Shown here piece by piece: positions 8,429 to 17,055 of a DNA stretch of 64,000 bases. The notes beneath the pieces were generated by a model. The model made no database searches, had not been told where the DNA came from, and worked only from the letters and a program-made list of their open reading frames with translations. Made by a program: the position numbers and the translations under genes. The DNA is taken from the NCBI GenBank assembly GCA_030372335.1, contig JAUDCW010000005.1. One strand, written 5' to 3'. Positions within the stretch are counted from its first letter, which is position 1; every line of letters begins with the position of its first letter. This DNA comes from JALCOL01 sp022649665. Its GTDB lineage: Bacteria > Bacillota > Bacilli > Lactobacillales > Enterococcaceae.

Positions 8429-8971
8429 TTATTTGATCCGCGTGCATTTGATCCGGTCCAGCGGGATCTCGCGCTTCGTGTATTGATCGTTCGTTTTCCC
8501 GACGATCAGACCGCAGCACGGGATAAATCCCTCCGGCAGATCCAAATCATTGAGCAAAGACGGGTCATGATCGATGATTTCGACAACTCCCCAAATATGG
8601 CAGCAGCCGACGCCAAGATCTGTTGCTGCAAGCGCCATATTTTCGACAACGATCGCTGCATTGGAAAAAATGAGATTGGCTGATTCGGCATCCGGCTTCT
8701 TGCCGGAAACTAAGATAAAGGTCGGCGCTTGATAGAGCGGGTTTTTATCCGCATTCCCGCTCTTTTCAGCGGCGGCTTTTGCAGCTTGATCGATCTTTTC
8801 CAAGAGCGCCGGCTTTTCGATCACCGTCATCACCGTATTTTCATACTCATCCATCCCGCTTGGTGACGCTTCTGCGGCAGCCAAGATCGTCTTCAATTCC
8901 GCTTCCGTGACTTTTTCACCAGTATATTGCCGAATCGAACGGCGGCTCAAAATCGCATCCATTGTTTCCAT
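8429..8971 (-). CDS. Nitroreductase family protein
   Basis: An FMN-dependent NAD(P)H oxidoreductase fold, 180 residues. The N-terminus MDAILSRRSIRQYTGEKVTEAEL with ASPSGMDEYE is the classical FMN phosphate-binding region, and LGVGCCHIWG is the conserved middle motif. AAAGGGG lies 9 bases before the ATG. Upstream on the same strand is an EmrB-type exporter (stop 9052), and a second nitroreductase lies at 11165, so this is part of a redox/detoxification neighbourhood. The natural substrate cannot be told from sequence. Confidence 0.88.
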   Translation of the reverse strand: METMDAILSRRSIRQYTGEKVTEAELKTILAAAEASPSGMDEYENTVMTVIEKPALLEKIDQAAKAAAEKSGNADKNPLYQAPTFILVSGKKPDAESANLIFSNAAIVVENMALAATDLGVGCCHIWGVVEIIDHDPSLLNDLDLPEGFIPCCGLIVGKTNDQYTKREIPLDRIKCTRIK

Positions 8972-9051
8972 GATCTATTTCCCCTTTCTTTTCCCCTTCA
9001 TTATAGGCGGAAAGGCTTTCACAAACAAAAGATAACCCTTTGTTGGTCATG

Positions 9052-10479
9052 TCAAACTTCGGTGCCGACTGCGGCAGGTTTTACTTTGTTCGTTAAGAAA
9101 ACCGCCGGAAAAAAGACCAATGCAAGCACAAGTGCTGAAATCAAAAAGCCGGCATGATAGCCGCGCAAACTTACGCTGATCGCCGGATGAATTTCTTGGA
9201 TGAGCGCCGAAACAGCCGTTGCGATCACCGCTGTTCCAAAGCTTGAGCCTAAGTTTTCCAAAATATTGATGCAGACTCCGGCTTCCGGCAGCTCCGTGTC
9301 TTTCAGACCGATATAAGCATCACTTGTCAGCGGCAAGGTGATCCCGCCGACGCTCGTCCCGCGGACGAAAAGGGCCAGCGCGATCCAGATCATACTGGTC
9401 TTATCAGTAATGAAAACCAGCGGGATCGTACCAAAAAGTGCGACTGCAAGGCTGGTCAAGACTACATATTTCGCGCCGATGCGGTCGATCATCGAACCGA
9501 TGAACGGGCGGGCGACCAGCATCCCGACTCCTTGCGGCATCAAAGCAACCGCTGCTCCGATCGCGCTTAAATGGCGCATGTTCTGAAAAAACATCGGCAA
9601 GATCAGCATCGGTCCCATGATCGCGAAATTTGCCAAAAATGTACCGCTTGCAGCAGCGGAAAAGCCGCGGTGGGCAAACAATTTCAGTGGCAGTACCGTC
9701 TGCTCCCGCTTGCGGCGGTCATAGAGAATATAGCAGCCTAAGAGCGCGAATCCCGCAAAAAGCCAGCTTATCGTTGAAATGTCAGCAAACGATGCGGCGG
9801 TCGAAGCTTTCGTGACGCCGTAGATCAAACTAGCGCTCATAAAAGAAAGCAGCGCGATCCCAGCCAAGTCCAGCCGACTTTTTTGGTTGAAGGGTGCGAA
9901 CTCCGGCACAAATTTATTCATCAGCGGCAGCGCCGCCAAAACGATAAAAACATTGATAAAGAAGATCCAGCGCCATGACGTGATCTGCAAAATAAAACCG
10001 CCGAGAACTGGCCCCAAAATCGGGCCAAAGATCATCGGGGTCGTTACGATCGAGATCACGCGGCCGAGATTTTCAGGCCCGGCAGTCTTGACGAGAAGTG
10101 TTGACATCAACGGCGTCAGGATCCCGCCGCAAAACCCTTGCAGCAGCCGAAAAATGATCAAGCTTTCGACATTCCAGCTTGCTCCAGTCAAGATCGAGAA
10201 AAAGCCGAAAGCGGCTACTGCGGTGATAAAGACTCGTTTGCCATTGAAACGATTCATCAGCCAGCCGGCGACCGGGACAGCGACTGCGAGCGCCAAAACG
10301 TAACCCGTGATCGCCCACTGGATCACGCCAAGGGTCGTGTGAAAATCACTCAACAGCTGATTGATCGCAATATTGACCATCGTTGCATCCAGCATCGGCG
10401 CGATCGCGCCTAAAGCGATCGCCCAAGCGGCCGGCATCACTCCTTTTGGGAGCGGTTCTAATTTCTTTGAATAGTTCAT
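9052..10479 (-). CDS. MFS drug-efflux transporter, DHA2 (EmrB/QacA) type
   Basis: 475 residues with about 14 hydrophobic segments. The DHA2 signatures are clear: LDATMVNIAINQL in helix 1, WAITGYVLALAVAVPVAGWL in helix 2 and the antiporter motif GPILGPVLGGFI in helix 5. It probably exports hydrophobic toxins by proton antiport. The marR-type gene upstream on the same strand and the palindrome over its own promoter point to MarR control. A terminator separates the two genes, so they are separate transcripts. Confidence 0.92.
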   Translation of the reverse strand: MNYSKKLEPLPKGVMPAAWAIALGAIAPMLDATMVNIAINQLLSDFHTTLGVIQWAITGYVLALAVAVPVAGWLMNRFNGKRVFITAVAAFGFFSILTGASWNVESLIIFRLLQGFCGGILTPLMSTLLVKTAGPENLGRVISIVTTPMIFGPILGPVLGGFILQITSWRWIFFINVFIVLAALPLMNKFVPEFAPFNQKSRLDLAGIALLSFMSASLIYGVTKASTAASFADISTISWLFAGFALLGCYILYDRRKREQTVLPLKLFAHRGFSAAASGTFLANFAIMGPMLILPMFFQNMRHLSAIGAAVALMPQGVGMLVARPFIGSMIDRIGAKYVVLTSLAVALFGTIPLVFITDKTSMIWIALALFVRGTSVGGITLPLTSDAYIGLKDTELPEAGVCINILENLGSSFGTAVIATAVSALIQEIHPAISVSLRGYHAGFLISALVLALVFFPAVFLTNKVKPAAVGTEV

Positions 10480-10514
10480 ATAAAAGTCACCTTTCGATTT
10501 ATTCGTATATTTAG

Positions 10515-10554
10515 TTTCCTAGGAAATAATATCACCATATAGTTTCCTTGTCAA
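10515..10554 (-). promoter_or_regulatory. Exporter promoter with MarR-like operator
   Basis: TTGACA (10549-10554), 17 bases, TATTAT (10526-10531). The perfect palindrome TTTCCTAGGAAA (10515-10526) begins at the last base of the -10, and a second GGAAACTA half-site lies inside the spacer (10541-10548). A repressor bound here would block initiation; the neighbouring MarR protein is the obvious candidate. Confidence 0.7.
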
Positions 10555-10569
10555 CAATAATATGCGAAT

Positions 10570-10602
10570 AAAAAAACTCCCGGATCATTCCGAGAGTTTT
10601 TT
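10570..10602 (-). terminator. Terminator of the marR gene
   Basis: The arms AAACTC and GAGTTT with inner CGG/CCG form a hairpin flanked by A and T runs on both sides. It lies a few bases beyond the marR stop and upstream of the exporter promoter. Confidence 0.75.
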
Positions 10603-10606
10603 GCTG

Positions 10607-11077
10607 CTATTTTATTTCACTCTGCCGCTGTTTTTCGATTTCACGATCCAAATGCTGATTGTACAATTCGACAAAATGCAGCAGCTTTTGAAAATCAGCA
10701 TCGGAGACTTCATCATAGACAACGCGGTCACGGTCGCGAAACTCTTGATCCAAACGCTCGTGGATCGCAAAAACGCGGCGGCCTTTCGCGGTCAATTTGA
10801 AAAAGATTTCTTTTTTGTTCGCAGGCTTATGGTAGCCGGTGATCATCTCTTTTTTTACGAGCTTGCGCACGATCTTGCTGACAGCGCCCTTTGTCAAGTA
10901 AAAATGTTCCGCCAACCCGGTCATATTCAGCTCAGGGAACTTTTCGATCGCTTCGATCAAATGCACTTCGGACGGATTCATGCCTTTCAGCTGATCGGCT
11001 AATTTCAAGCGGTTCAGCCAGCTTAATTTATTATAAAGATCTCCGACCTGCTCGCTCAAGAGTGCTTCTTTGTCCAT
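10607..11077 (-). CDS. MarR-family transcriptional regulator
   Basis: 156 residues with a winged helix: LNMTGLAEHFYLTKGAVSKIVRKLVKKEMITGYHKPANKKEIFFKLTAKG, that is, recognition helix plus beta-wing. A promoter directly upstream (TTGAAT-17-TATAAT) contains an AAACC/AAACTA motif similar to the exporter operator, which suggests autoregulation. Its likely target is the adjacent DHA2 exporter. The ligand is unknown. Confidence 0.9.
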   Translation of the reverse strand: MDKEALLSEQVGDLYNKLSWLNRLKLADQLKGMNPSEVHLIEAIEKFPELNMTGLAEHFYLTKGAVSKIVRKLVKKEMITGYHKPANKKEIFFKLTAKGRRVFAIHERLDQEFRDRDRVVYDEVSDADFQKLLHFVELYNQHLDREIEKQRQSEIK

Positions 11078-11105
11078 TCAACGATTCCCCCTTGTGACTG
11101 TCTAC

Positions 11106-11134
11106 ATTATAGTTAGTTTTGGTTTCTTATTCAA
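11106..11134 (-). promoter_or_regulatory. marR promoter
   Basis: TTGAAT (11129-11134), 17 bases, TATAAT (11106-11111) on the minus strand. Confidence 0.7.
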
Positions 11135-11164
11135 CTTTACAGAGGAGAACCGGTGAAAAGACGA

Positions 11165-11689
11165 TCATTCGAAGGTCTGCCAGTGCAAGATCGCTGAGAG
11201 TTCTTTTTTCGGTTTTTGCGTAACTTCCTTCAGCGGTTTGCCGACCGGAATGATCGCCCGCAGCGTATATTTTTCCGGGAGTTTGAGCAGCTTTTCAAAG
11301 GTCTGTGATTTTCGGTCGGCAAGCTCGGTATCCCCATCCATCCAAACACCGGCATAGCCCAGATCAGTGATCGCGAGCATTAGATTTTCGGTCGCTGCTC
11401 CGTAGTTTTGCATTTCAAAAACCAAATCATCATGATAAACGATTTTTTCTGTGATGACAGCCAAAAGCAGCGGCGCCGTTTTCACCGCCGGAGTCGGCAG
11501 GATGCCGCTGATTTTTTGGCGCAGCCCAGCCTCCGTGATCGCGATAAAACTCGTTGTCTGGCCGTTATAGCCCGAAGGCGCTTTTTGGGCAGCACTGACC
11601 ATTTTTTCGATTGTTTCTTTCGGGACCGCTTCCTGCGCAAATTCTTCCCGGTAACTCCCGCGACGTTCCACTACGTTAAAAAAGTCCAT
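11165..11689 (-). CDS. Nitroreductase family protein
   Basis: 174 residues; the second nitroreductase of the region. FMN-contact motifs are visible in VVERRGSYREEF and QKAPSGYNGQT, with the NYGAATENLMLAITDLGYAGVWMDG middle segment typical of small nitroreductases. GAGGAGGAATT precedes the ATG. It is transcribed away from the MFS gene at 11862 and stands alone. It is distant in sequence from the protein at 8429, so it is not a recent duplicate. The substrate is unknown. Confidence 0.87.
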   Translation of the reverse strand: MDFFNVVERRGSYREEFAQEAVPKETIEKMVSAAQKAPSGYNGQTTSFIAITEAGLRQKISGILPTPAVKTAPLLLAVITEKIVYHDDLVFEMQNYGAATENLMLAITDLGYAGVWMDGDTELADRKSQTFEKLLKLPEKYTLRAIIPVGKPLKEVTQKPKKELSAILHWQTFE

Positions 11690-11751
11690 CTCGAATTCCT
11701 CCTCATCTGGGTGTTCATGTTTGTGATTTTCTTTACAATCTCGACACTCTT

Positions 11752-11779
11752 ATTATAACGCTGATTATTAGATAGACAA
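11752..11779 (-). promoter_or_regulatory. Promoter of the second nitroreductase
   Basis: TTGTCT (11774-11779), 16 bases, TATAAT (11752-11757) on the minus strand. Confidence 0.6.
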
Positions 11780-11792
11780 ACATTTGCATACA

Positions 11793-11822
11793 TTCAAAAG
11801 CAGTGGCAGAAAATGTTATAAT
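11793..11822 (+). promoter_or_regulatory. Promoter of the MFS gene
   Basis: TATAAT (11817-11822) with an extended TG motif (TGTTATAAT) and a weak -35 TTCAAA 18 bases upstream. It diverges from the nitroreductase promoter. Confidence 0.6.
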
Positions 11823-11861
11823 CACTAAGAAGAGTTTTTTGAACGAAGGGATGGAATATTT

Positions 11862-13007
11862 TTGAAAAATACCAACAGTCTGCTGACGAAATCGGCGATC
11901 TTATTGATCTCGATGATGCTGACCAGCTCGCAAGCGATCAATGGCGTGATCCCGCAGATCCGCGATGCGCTGGGGATCACAGAAAGCCAGGCAGAATTTA
12001 TCGGCACCTTGCCGAGCATCATGATCGTCACATTCATCTACTTCTCAAACGCGATCGCTGAGAAGATCGGCATGAAGACCTCCGTCATCCTCGGCTTGAC
12101 CTTTGTCGGGATCGGCGGCAGTCTGCCGGCAGTATCCGATCATTATGCAATGATCTTATTCAGCCGGATCCTGCTCGGGATCGGGATCGGCCTGTTCAAT
12201 TCGCTCGCCGTCAGCTACATCAACCTGCTTTATAACGGCAGCATTCGGGCCGCGATGCTCGGGATCCGCAACTCGATGGAGTCCCTCGGGCAAATGGTCT
12301 TGATTTTTCTGGCAGGGGTCCTCGTGAATACCCGCTGGAACTATTCGTTTTTAGTCTATGCGGTCGCACTGCCGCTGGCGGTTTTGTTCGCGTGGCGTGT
12401 TCCGGCGCTTGAACTGGAAAAAAGACCGGTCAACGAGAAAAAAAGCCGTTTGGACCCGCGGGTATTTTTATTGGTCCTTTTTTCGCTGCTTTTAGTGCTG
12501 AACCAAATCGCAGTTTCGATCCGTTTTGCGGCGATCGCAAAAGCTATCGACCCGAACATCCACGCCAGCCTGTATCTTTCATTGACGCCGCTCGCCGGGA
12601 TCTTGGCCGGGTTTGCTTTCGGCTTCGCCTACCGCTATTTGAATGTCGGGACATTTTATATCGGTATTCTGACGATCATCAGCGGCAATCTGTTTTTCTT
12701 TTTCTCCGGCAACAGCGTCCTGATGCTTTTGATCGGCTTGTTTTTTGCCAGTTTCTCAGGCGCGTGGTGCCTGCCGTATATTTTTGACAATATTGAAAAA
12801 TTCACCAATCCGACGACCGTGACCACCGCGACTTCGCTGATTTTTATCGGCTGCAACTTTGGCAATTTCTTCTCCGCGATCTCGATGGCGCTGATTGATA
12901 AGCTTTCCGGCAGCACAACGCTTAAGGCGCCGTTCGCGGTCTTTGCCGTTATTTTTGCTGCTGTATTGCTCTTCTCAGTACGATTCCGGCGAAAAAACGC
13001 CGTTTAA
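11862..13007 (+). CDS. MFS transporter (CynX/NimT-like or sugar-efflux-like)
   Basis: 381 residues with about 12 membrane segments. The N-terminal half has the MFS pattern QAINGVIPQIRDALGITESQAEFIGTLP and the loop 2-3 basic motif SNAIAEKIGMKTSVILG, with RILLGIGIGLFNSLAVSYI in helix 4. The start is TTG at 11862, preceded by GAAGGGATGG; no in-frame ATG is better placed. It is monocistronic or loosely linked to the flavodoxin gene, which has its own promoter. The substrate is not predictable. Confidence 0.85.
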   Translation: MKNTNSLLTKSAILLISMMLTSSQAINGVIPQIRDALGITESQAEFIGTLPSIMIVTFIYFSNAIAEKIGMKTSVILGLTFVGIGGSLPAVSDHYAMILFSRILLGIGIGLFNSLAVSYINLLYNGSIRAAMLGIRNSMESLGQMVLIFLAGVLVNTRWNYSFLVYAVALPLAVLFAWRVPALELEKRPVNEKKSRLDPRVFLLVLFSLLLVLNQIAVSIRFAAIAKAIDPNIHASLYLSLTPLAGILAGFAFGFAYRYLNVGTFYIGILTIISGNLFFFFSGNSVLMLLIGLFFASFSGAWCLPYIFDNIEKFTNPTTVTTATSLIFIGCNFGNFFSAISMALIDKLSGSTTLKAPFAVFAVIFAAVLLFSVRFRRKNAV

Positions 13008-13022
13008 GTGCATGCTTTATAT

Positions 13023-13051
13023 TTGTTTTCTATGTTGCTTCGCCCTATCAT
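13023..13051 (+). promoter_or_regulatory. Flavodoxin promoter
   Basis: TTGTTT (13023-13028), 17 bases, TATCAT (13046-13051). Confidence 0.5.
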
Positions 13052-13092
13052 AAAAGAAAAGTCACGCAAATTTGTGAAGGGGTGCGCTGAAA

Positions 13093-13554
13093 ATGAAAAC
13101 TGCGATCATCTATTATTCTGGACATCATGGCAATACCAAAAAGCTGCTTGATAAAATCGCCCAAGATCCCGCGGTCACATTGATCGAGGCTGAAAAAGCC
13201 GACGGGATCGATCTATCCGGCTACGATTTGATTGGCTTCGCTTCGGGAATCTACTTTTCTAAATTCCATAAAACGGTCGTCCAAGCGGCAAAAACGGATC
13301 TGAAGCGCAACGATACGGTCTTTTTGATATATACTTGCGGAAAAAAGAGTAAGCGATATCCCGATGAACTGAAAAATATCATCGCCGAAAAAGGGGCAAA
13401 ACTCCTCGGCGTTTATTCATGTGTCGGCTGGGATACTTTTGGACCGTTCAAGCTGATCGGCGGAACGAACAAACATCGCCCAAATGAAAAAGATCTGACA
13501 GAAGCAAACGCTTTTTATCAGCTGCTCATCCAGCAAAAAAGCAGCGAAGCCTAA
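13093..13554 (+). CDS. Flavodoxin family protein
   Basis: 153 residues of flavodoxin fold. The N-terminal beta strand and phosphate loop YYSGHHGNTKKL bind the FMN phosphate, and the DLIGFASGIYFSKFHKT segment is the second FMN loop. TYTCGKK and the YSCVGWDTFGPFKL segments resemble flavodoxin-like domains found in short-chain electron carriers or quinone reductases. An AAGGGGT ribosome binding site precedes the ATG. It is a single gene ending in a strong bidirectional hairpin. The redox partner is unknown; neighbouring nitroreductases are possible. Confidence 0.85.
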   Translation: MKTAIIYYSGHHGNTKKLLDKIAQDPAVTLIEAEKADGIDLSGYDLIGFASGIYFSKFHKTVVQAAKTDLKRNDTVFLIYTCGKKSKRYPDELKNIIAEKGAKLLGVYSCVGWDTFGPFKLIGGTNKHRPNEKDLTEANAFYQLLIQQKSSEA

Positions 13555-13577
13555 GTAACTGGCTTCGCTGCTTTTTT
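13541..13577 (+). terminator. Flavodoxin terminator (bidirectional)
   Basis: GCAGCGAAGCC pairs with GGCTTCGCTGC, with T6 on the plus side and A6 before it. It overlaps the flavodoxin stop codon and also sits beyond the end of the convergent GntR gene. Confidence 0.9.
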
Positions 13578-13586
13578 ATCGGCCCC

Positions 13587-14327
13587 TCATGAGTGAAGGT
13601 TACTCGTTTGGGCGACATAAAATTTGACTTTATCGGTACGGTAAAACGTTTTAAAATACTCAAGCATTACTTCGTCGCCGGTATTCAAGCGACCGGTCAC
13701 CTGCCCGTTGAATTTCAAAAGCGCCCGGCCCTCTTCGATCTCAAGCTTTTCCGCCAGCTCTTCATTACATAGGATCGCTTCGACGCTGCGGATCGATTTT
13801 GTCAAGCTGATCTGGTATTGTTCTTTCAAAACTGCATAGAGCGATTCTTTTGAAAAGTCGTGGCTTTCGATCCCCGGTACATATTTATAAGGGATAAAGC
13901 TATGCGTAAAGTTCAATGGTGCCCCCTCCACGATACTGATCCGCTCCAGATGAAAGACATCTTCGCTGATCGCCAAATGCAGGTTGGACGCGACAGAGAC
14001 ATTGGCCGGTTCAACTGTTTCTAAAATGAGCTTATAGTGCGGCTCAAATCCAAGTTTCTTGAGTTCATATGTACAGCTGGAAAGATCGACTAGTCCTTGT
14101 TCGATTTTTTTCCCGGCAACATATGTTCCAAGCCCTTGTTTTTTATACAACTTTCCTTCTTTGACCAATTCGTCGATCGCTTTGCGGACGGTGGTCCGGC
14201 TGACGCAATATTTTTCCATCAACGAAAACTCTGAAGGAATTTGGTCATTGTAATGCAATTCACTCTCGATATATTGGAGTATATAGTTTTTCAGCTGCAC
14301 ATATAACGGCGATGAACTGGTGAACAT
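13587..14327 (-). CDS. GntR/HutC-family regulator of the nucleoside operon
   Basis: 246 residues: an N-terminal GntR winged helix (SEFSLMEKYCVSRTTVRKAIDELVKEGKLYKKQGLGTYV) and a C-terminal UTRA ligand-binding domain (about residues 80-235). The start at 14327 has GGAGGAGGTT 6 bases upstream. It is the last gene of the 11-gene operon that begins with the BMP lipoprotein. Being inside the operon it probably controls it, and the TTGTAC palindromes upstream of the lipoprotein gene are candidate sites. HutC-type UTRA domains bind sugars or phosphorylated metabolites, so the effector may be a pathway intermediate. Confidence 0.9.
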   Translation of the reverse strand: MFTSSSPLYVQLKNYILQYIESELHYNDQIPSEFSLMEKYCVSRTTVRKAIDELVKEGKLYKKQGLGTYVAGKKIEQGLVDLSSCTYELKKLGFEPHYKLILETVEPANVSVASNLHLAISEDVFHLERISIVEGAPLNFTHSFIPYKYVPGIESHDFSKESLYAVLKEQYQISLTKSIRSVEAILCNEELAEKLEIEEGRALLKFNGQVTGRLNTGDEVMLEYFKTFYRTDKVKFYVAQTSNLHS

Positions 14328-14383
14328 GTTGCTAACCTCCTCCAGAAGCAATGTGAATGGAAACGATCAGGATATGGCGAGAC

Positions 14384-15106
14384 TTACTTTCGTGCTGCAT
14401 TTTTCAAGCATTGAAGATATTCGACCATTTGTGCAGGGTCATCCTCTTTTTTTAATAGTCCGCTGCCGATGAAGGCGCCGTCTCCGCCGGCTTCTTTGAC
14501 CATCTTGATGTCTTCCGGCGTTGCAATCCCCATTCCGCAGTATATTTTTTGAGTGATCGCGGCGGTATCGCGCAGATAAGCGATCGCTTTTTTCAGCGTA
14601 TCGATCCCCGGCCTCGTTTCGCCGCTTGATTTCGCTTGCAGATACACGAATCCGTTCGATTCTTTCGCCAGCTGGATCTCTTTTTCCGGCAGGTCGAAAG
14701 GAATAAAGCTTGCTACGCGGATCCCTGAAGCGATCAATTGATTTTTGACTGTATTGTCTTTGGGCCCGACGAGGATCACCGCTTCAACGGCCGCATCTTG
14801 GACGAGCGCGCGGAAGTTCTCCACGCCAAAAGAGATGATCGTCGCTTCATAACAAAGAGCGAACAATCGCTGCTGCGGAAACTTCTTCCGCAAATCAAAA
14901 AACGTTTGGGCTTGTGAAGTCAATTCAGGATCTTTCGCGTATGACTTGATCATCCGGTTTTGGATCAGCTCATTGTCTAAAAAAGGGTCTGAAGTCGGCA
15001 GATCGACTTCGATGATGTCACAGCCGCCGCGCACATAATTTGCGGCATTTTCCAGCGTCTTTTCGTGCGTCGGATAGCCGTTTGACAAGTAGCAGATGAT
15101 GTCCAT
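14384..15106 (-). CDS. TrpA-like TIM-barrel protein
   Basis: 240 residues related to the tryptophan synthase alpha chain. The segment CDIIEVDLPTSDPFLDNELIQ aligns with the TrpA active-site stretch, keeping a Glu and an Asp at the catalytic positions; YCGMGIATPEDIKMVKEAGGDGAFIGSG matches the phosphate-binding end of the barrel. There is no trpB or any trp gene here. The ATG overlaps the alcohol dehydrogenase stop (TAATG). I infer a retro-aldol type cleavage of a phosphorylated sugar derivative, as TrpA does on indoleglycerol phosphate. It could equally be an isomerase; the real substrate is unknown. Confidence 0.8.
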   Translation of the reverse strand: MDIICYLSNGYPTHEKTLENAANYVRGGCDIIEVDLPTSDPFLDNELIQNRMIKSYAKDPELTSQAQTFFDLRKKFPQQRLFALCYEATIISFGVENFRALVQDAAVEAVILVGPKDNTVKNQLIASGIRVASFIPFDLPEKEIQLAKESNGFVYLQAKSSGETRPGIDTLKKAIAYLRDTAAITQKIYCGMGIATPEDIKMVKEAGGDGAFIGSGLLKKEDDPAQMVEYLQCLKNAARK

Positions 15107-16269
15107 TAAGCGATTTCACCCCCATAATATACCTGTTGAAATAGTTTTTCAAATGTCTCAACGGACGGGATGATCGGATTTGTTTTTGTACAGCCGTCTG
15201 CTTTGGCAAGCGCTGCCAGCATTGGGATCATCGCATCATAAGCGGCATCATCTTGAATGAGCGGCTGTAAGGTTTGCGGGATCGCCATCGAACGGTTCAA
15301 CTCATCGATCTTGTCCGTTAGTGAAGAGACGCCGAGCATCTTTGCGATCTCTTCATAGATCTTTTTCGCGCGTTCATCTTGCGAATTGAATTTGATCACA
15401 TACGGCAGGATCACCGCATTTGCTGTCCCGTGCGGAACGCCAAATTTTCCGCCCGCGGCGTGCGCCAAACTGTGCGCGATCCCAAGCGATACATTCGTAA
15501 AAGCGATCCCGGCGATCATCGCCGCAACTTGCATCTTCTCGCGCGCTGCCAGATTTTCCGGTTCATTATAAGCCGTTTGGATATTTTGGACGACATCGAC
15601 GATCGCGCGGTCTGCCAGTGTATCCGCTAGCGGATTGGCTCGGCGGGAAACCCGCGCTTCGATCGCATGGGTCAAAGCGTCCATCCCGGTCGCAGCCGTC
15701 ATTTTCTTCGGCAGACTGACTGTCAGCTTCGGCTCTAAGATCGCGATGTCCGGCATCATTTCCATGTCGCCGATCCCGTGCTTGACATGAGTCGCCGGGT
15801 CAGTGATCACGATCGAACGGCTGACCTCGCTGCCGGTGCCGCTTGAAGTCGGGATGTTGACCATTCGCGCCTTTTTGCGCAGTTTCGGGATCGGACTCGT
15901 GATGTCAGCGATGCTCTTCAACTCCGGATGTTCATATAAGATCCACATTCCTTTAGCCGCATCCATGACTGATCCGCCGCCGATCGCGATGATCCAGTCC
16001 GGTTCGAACGCCAGCATTTTTTCGGCGCCTTTTTGGACCGTCGTGATCGATGGTTCAGGCTCCACGCCGTCGAACGTTTCCGTTTTGAAGCCGGCTGCGG
16101 TCAAAATATCTTCGATTTTTTGCAATTCGCCGGATCTTGCCAGAAAATTACCGCCTAATACGATAAACGCTTTTTTTCGCGGACCTTCCAATTGCGCTAA
16201 ATACTCTAACGAATTTTCTCCGAAAATCAGATAATCGCCGCCTAATTTCATTGGACGCATGGGTAGCAT
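15106..16269 (-). CDS. Iron-containing alcohol dehydrogenase
   Basis: 387 residues of the group III (Fe-ADH) family. NAD-binding GGGSVMDAAK, the PTSSGTGSEV loop, and metal ligands in GMDALTHAIEA and IAHSLAHAAGGKFGVPHGTANA (Asp, His, His, His) are all present. It probably reduces an aldehyde to an alcohol with NADH. It lies between the BtpA-like and TrpA-like genes with 2-base and overlapping junctions, so its aldehyde is likely made by that pathway. Specificity (for example 1,3-propanediol or lactaldehyde type) cannot be read from the sequence. Confidence 0.92.
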   Translation of the reverse strand: MLPMRPMKLGGDYLIFGENSLEYLAQLEGPRKKAFIVLGGNFLARSGELQKIEDILTAAGFKTETFDGVEPEPSITTVQKGAEKMLAFEPDWIIAIGGGSVMDAAKGMWILYEHPELKSIADITSPIPKLRKKARMVNIPTSSGTGSEVSRSIVITDPATHVKHGIGDMEMMPDIAILEPKLTVSLPKKMTAATGMDALTHAIEARVSRRANPLADTLADRAIVDVVQNIQTAYNEPENLAAREKMQVAAMIAGIAFTNVSLGIAHSLAHAAGGKFGVPHGTANAVILPYVIKFNSQDERAKKIYEEIAKMLGVSSLTDKIDELNRSMAIPQTLQPLIQDDAAYDAMIPMLAALAKADGCTKTNPIIPSVETFEKLFQQVYYGGEIA

Positions 16270-16271
16270 AG

Positions 16272-17054
16272 CTATTCTCCTCTCAAATGGTTCATTAATC
16301 TTTCGACTTTTTTCTGATCGATCACGGCTTGACCATGTTCGACCGATTTCAAACTTGTCCCGACGATCGCTCCATCAGCGATCTGCATTTGCGCCTTCAC
16401 GTTTTCTTCTGAGAGGCCGCTGCCGATGAAGACCGGCAGATCGACAACTTTTTTCACTCGCTGAACGACCGCAAGCGGCGTCTCGTTGCCTGAATAGGCC
16501 CCGGTCACGATGATCCCGTCCGCTAGACTCGCTTGCGCATTTTTTGCCGATTCTTCGATCGACAGCTCCGGGATCAGCAGATGACTGTATTTTACTTGGA
16601 TATCTGCATAGATCTTAATATTCTCCGCCCCGATCATCTTGCGGCAGCGCAGCGCTTTTTCGGCGCAAGCCTCCAAAAGACCGCTCGCCGTCAAGACCGA
16701 GTCGCTGAATACAGCCAGCCGGATAAAGTCGGCCCCCGCCGCCATGGCACTCGCTAACGCAGCTTCATAGTCGCAAAAGGCTGCATCGATCCCGACCGGC
16801 AGCTGGGTGCGGTCTTTGATCGTCTTTGTGACCGCAGCCAAGCAAGCGGTTTGGACCGCTGCCAATTTTTTCGGGTAGGGAATGTCGCCGGCGTTTTCGA
16901 TCATCAACGCCGTGATCCCGCCGGCCGCCAGCGCTTCCGCATCATTCAGCGCCTTTTGATAAACGTCCGCCAAATTATCGCTAAAGAGCGGGGTCCCCGG
17001 CAGCGCATCCAAGTGGACCATCCCGATGATCATTTTTTCGGTAGTGCTGTTCAC
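16272..17054 (-). CDS. BtpA/SgcQ-family TIM-barrel protein
   Basis: About 260 residues of the BtpA family, whose hallmark GMVHLDALPGTP stands near the N-terminus and whose C-terminal ADGAIVGTSLK resembles the phosphate site of ribulose-phosphate-binding barrels. BtpA was named for photosystem I assembly in cyanobacteria; in heterotrophs, including E. coli SgcQ, it sits in sugar operons and has no proven reaction. I place the start at GTG 17054, with AGGTGG 7 bases upstream and one base after the phosphorylase stop. A longer ATG reading from 17075 would overlap that gene. It is probably an aldolase or isomerase of this pathway (inference). Confidence 0.85.
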   Translation of the reverse strand: MNSTTEKMIIGMVHLDALPGTPLFSDNLADVYQKALNDAEALAAGGITALMIENAGDIPYPKKLAAVQTACLAAVTKTIKDRTQLPVGIDAAFCDYEAALASAMAAGADFIRLAVFSDSVLTASGLLEACAEKALRCRKMIGAENIKIYADIQVKYSHLLIPELSIEESAKNAQASLADGIIVTGAYSGNETPLAVVQRVKKVVDLPVFIGSGLSEENVKAQMQIADGAIVGTSLKSVEHGQAVIDQKKVERLMNHLRGE

Positions 17055-17055
17055 T

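Noticed and set aside
14384..15106. Annotation of the TrpA-like gene as tryptophan synthase alpha chain
   Set aside because: No trpB or other trp genes, only partial motif match, and tight linkage to nucleoside genes.
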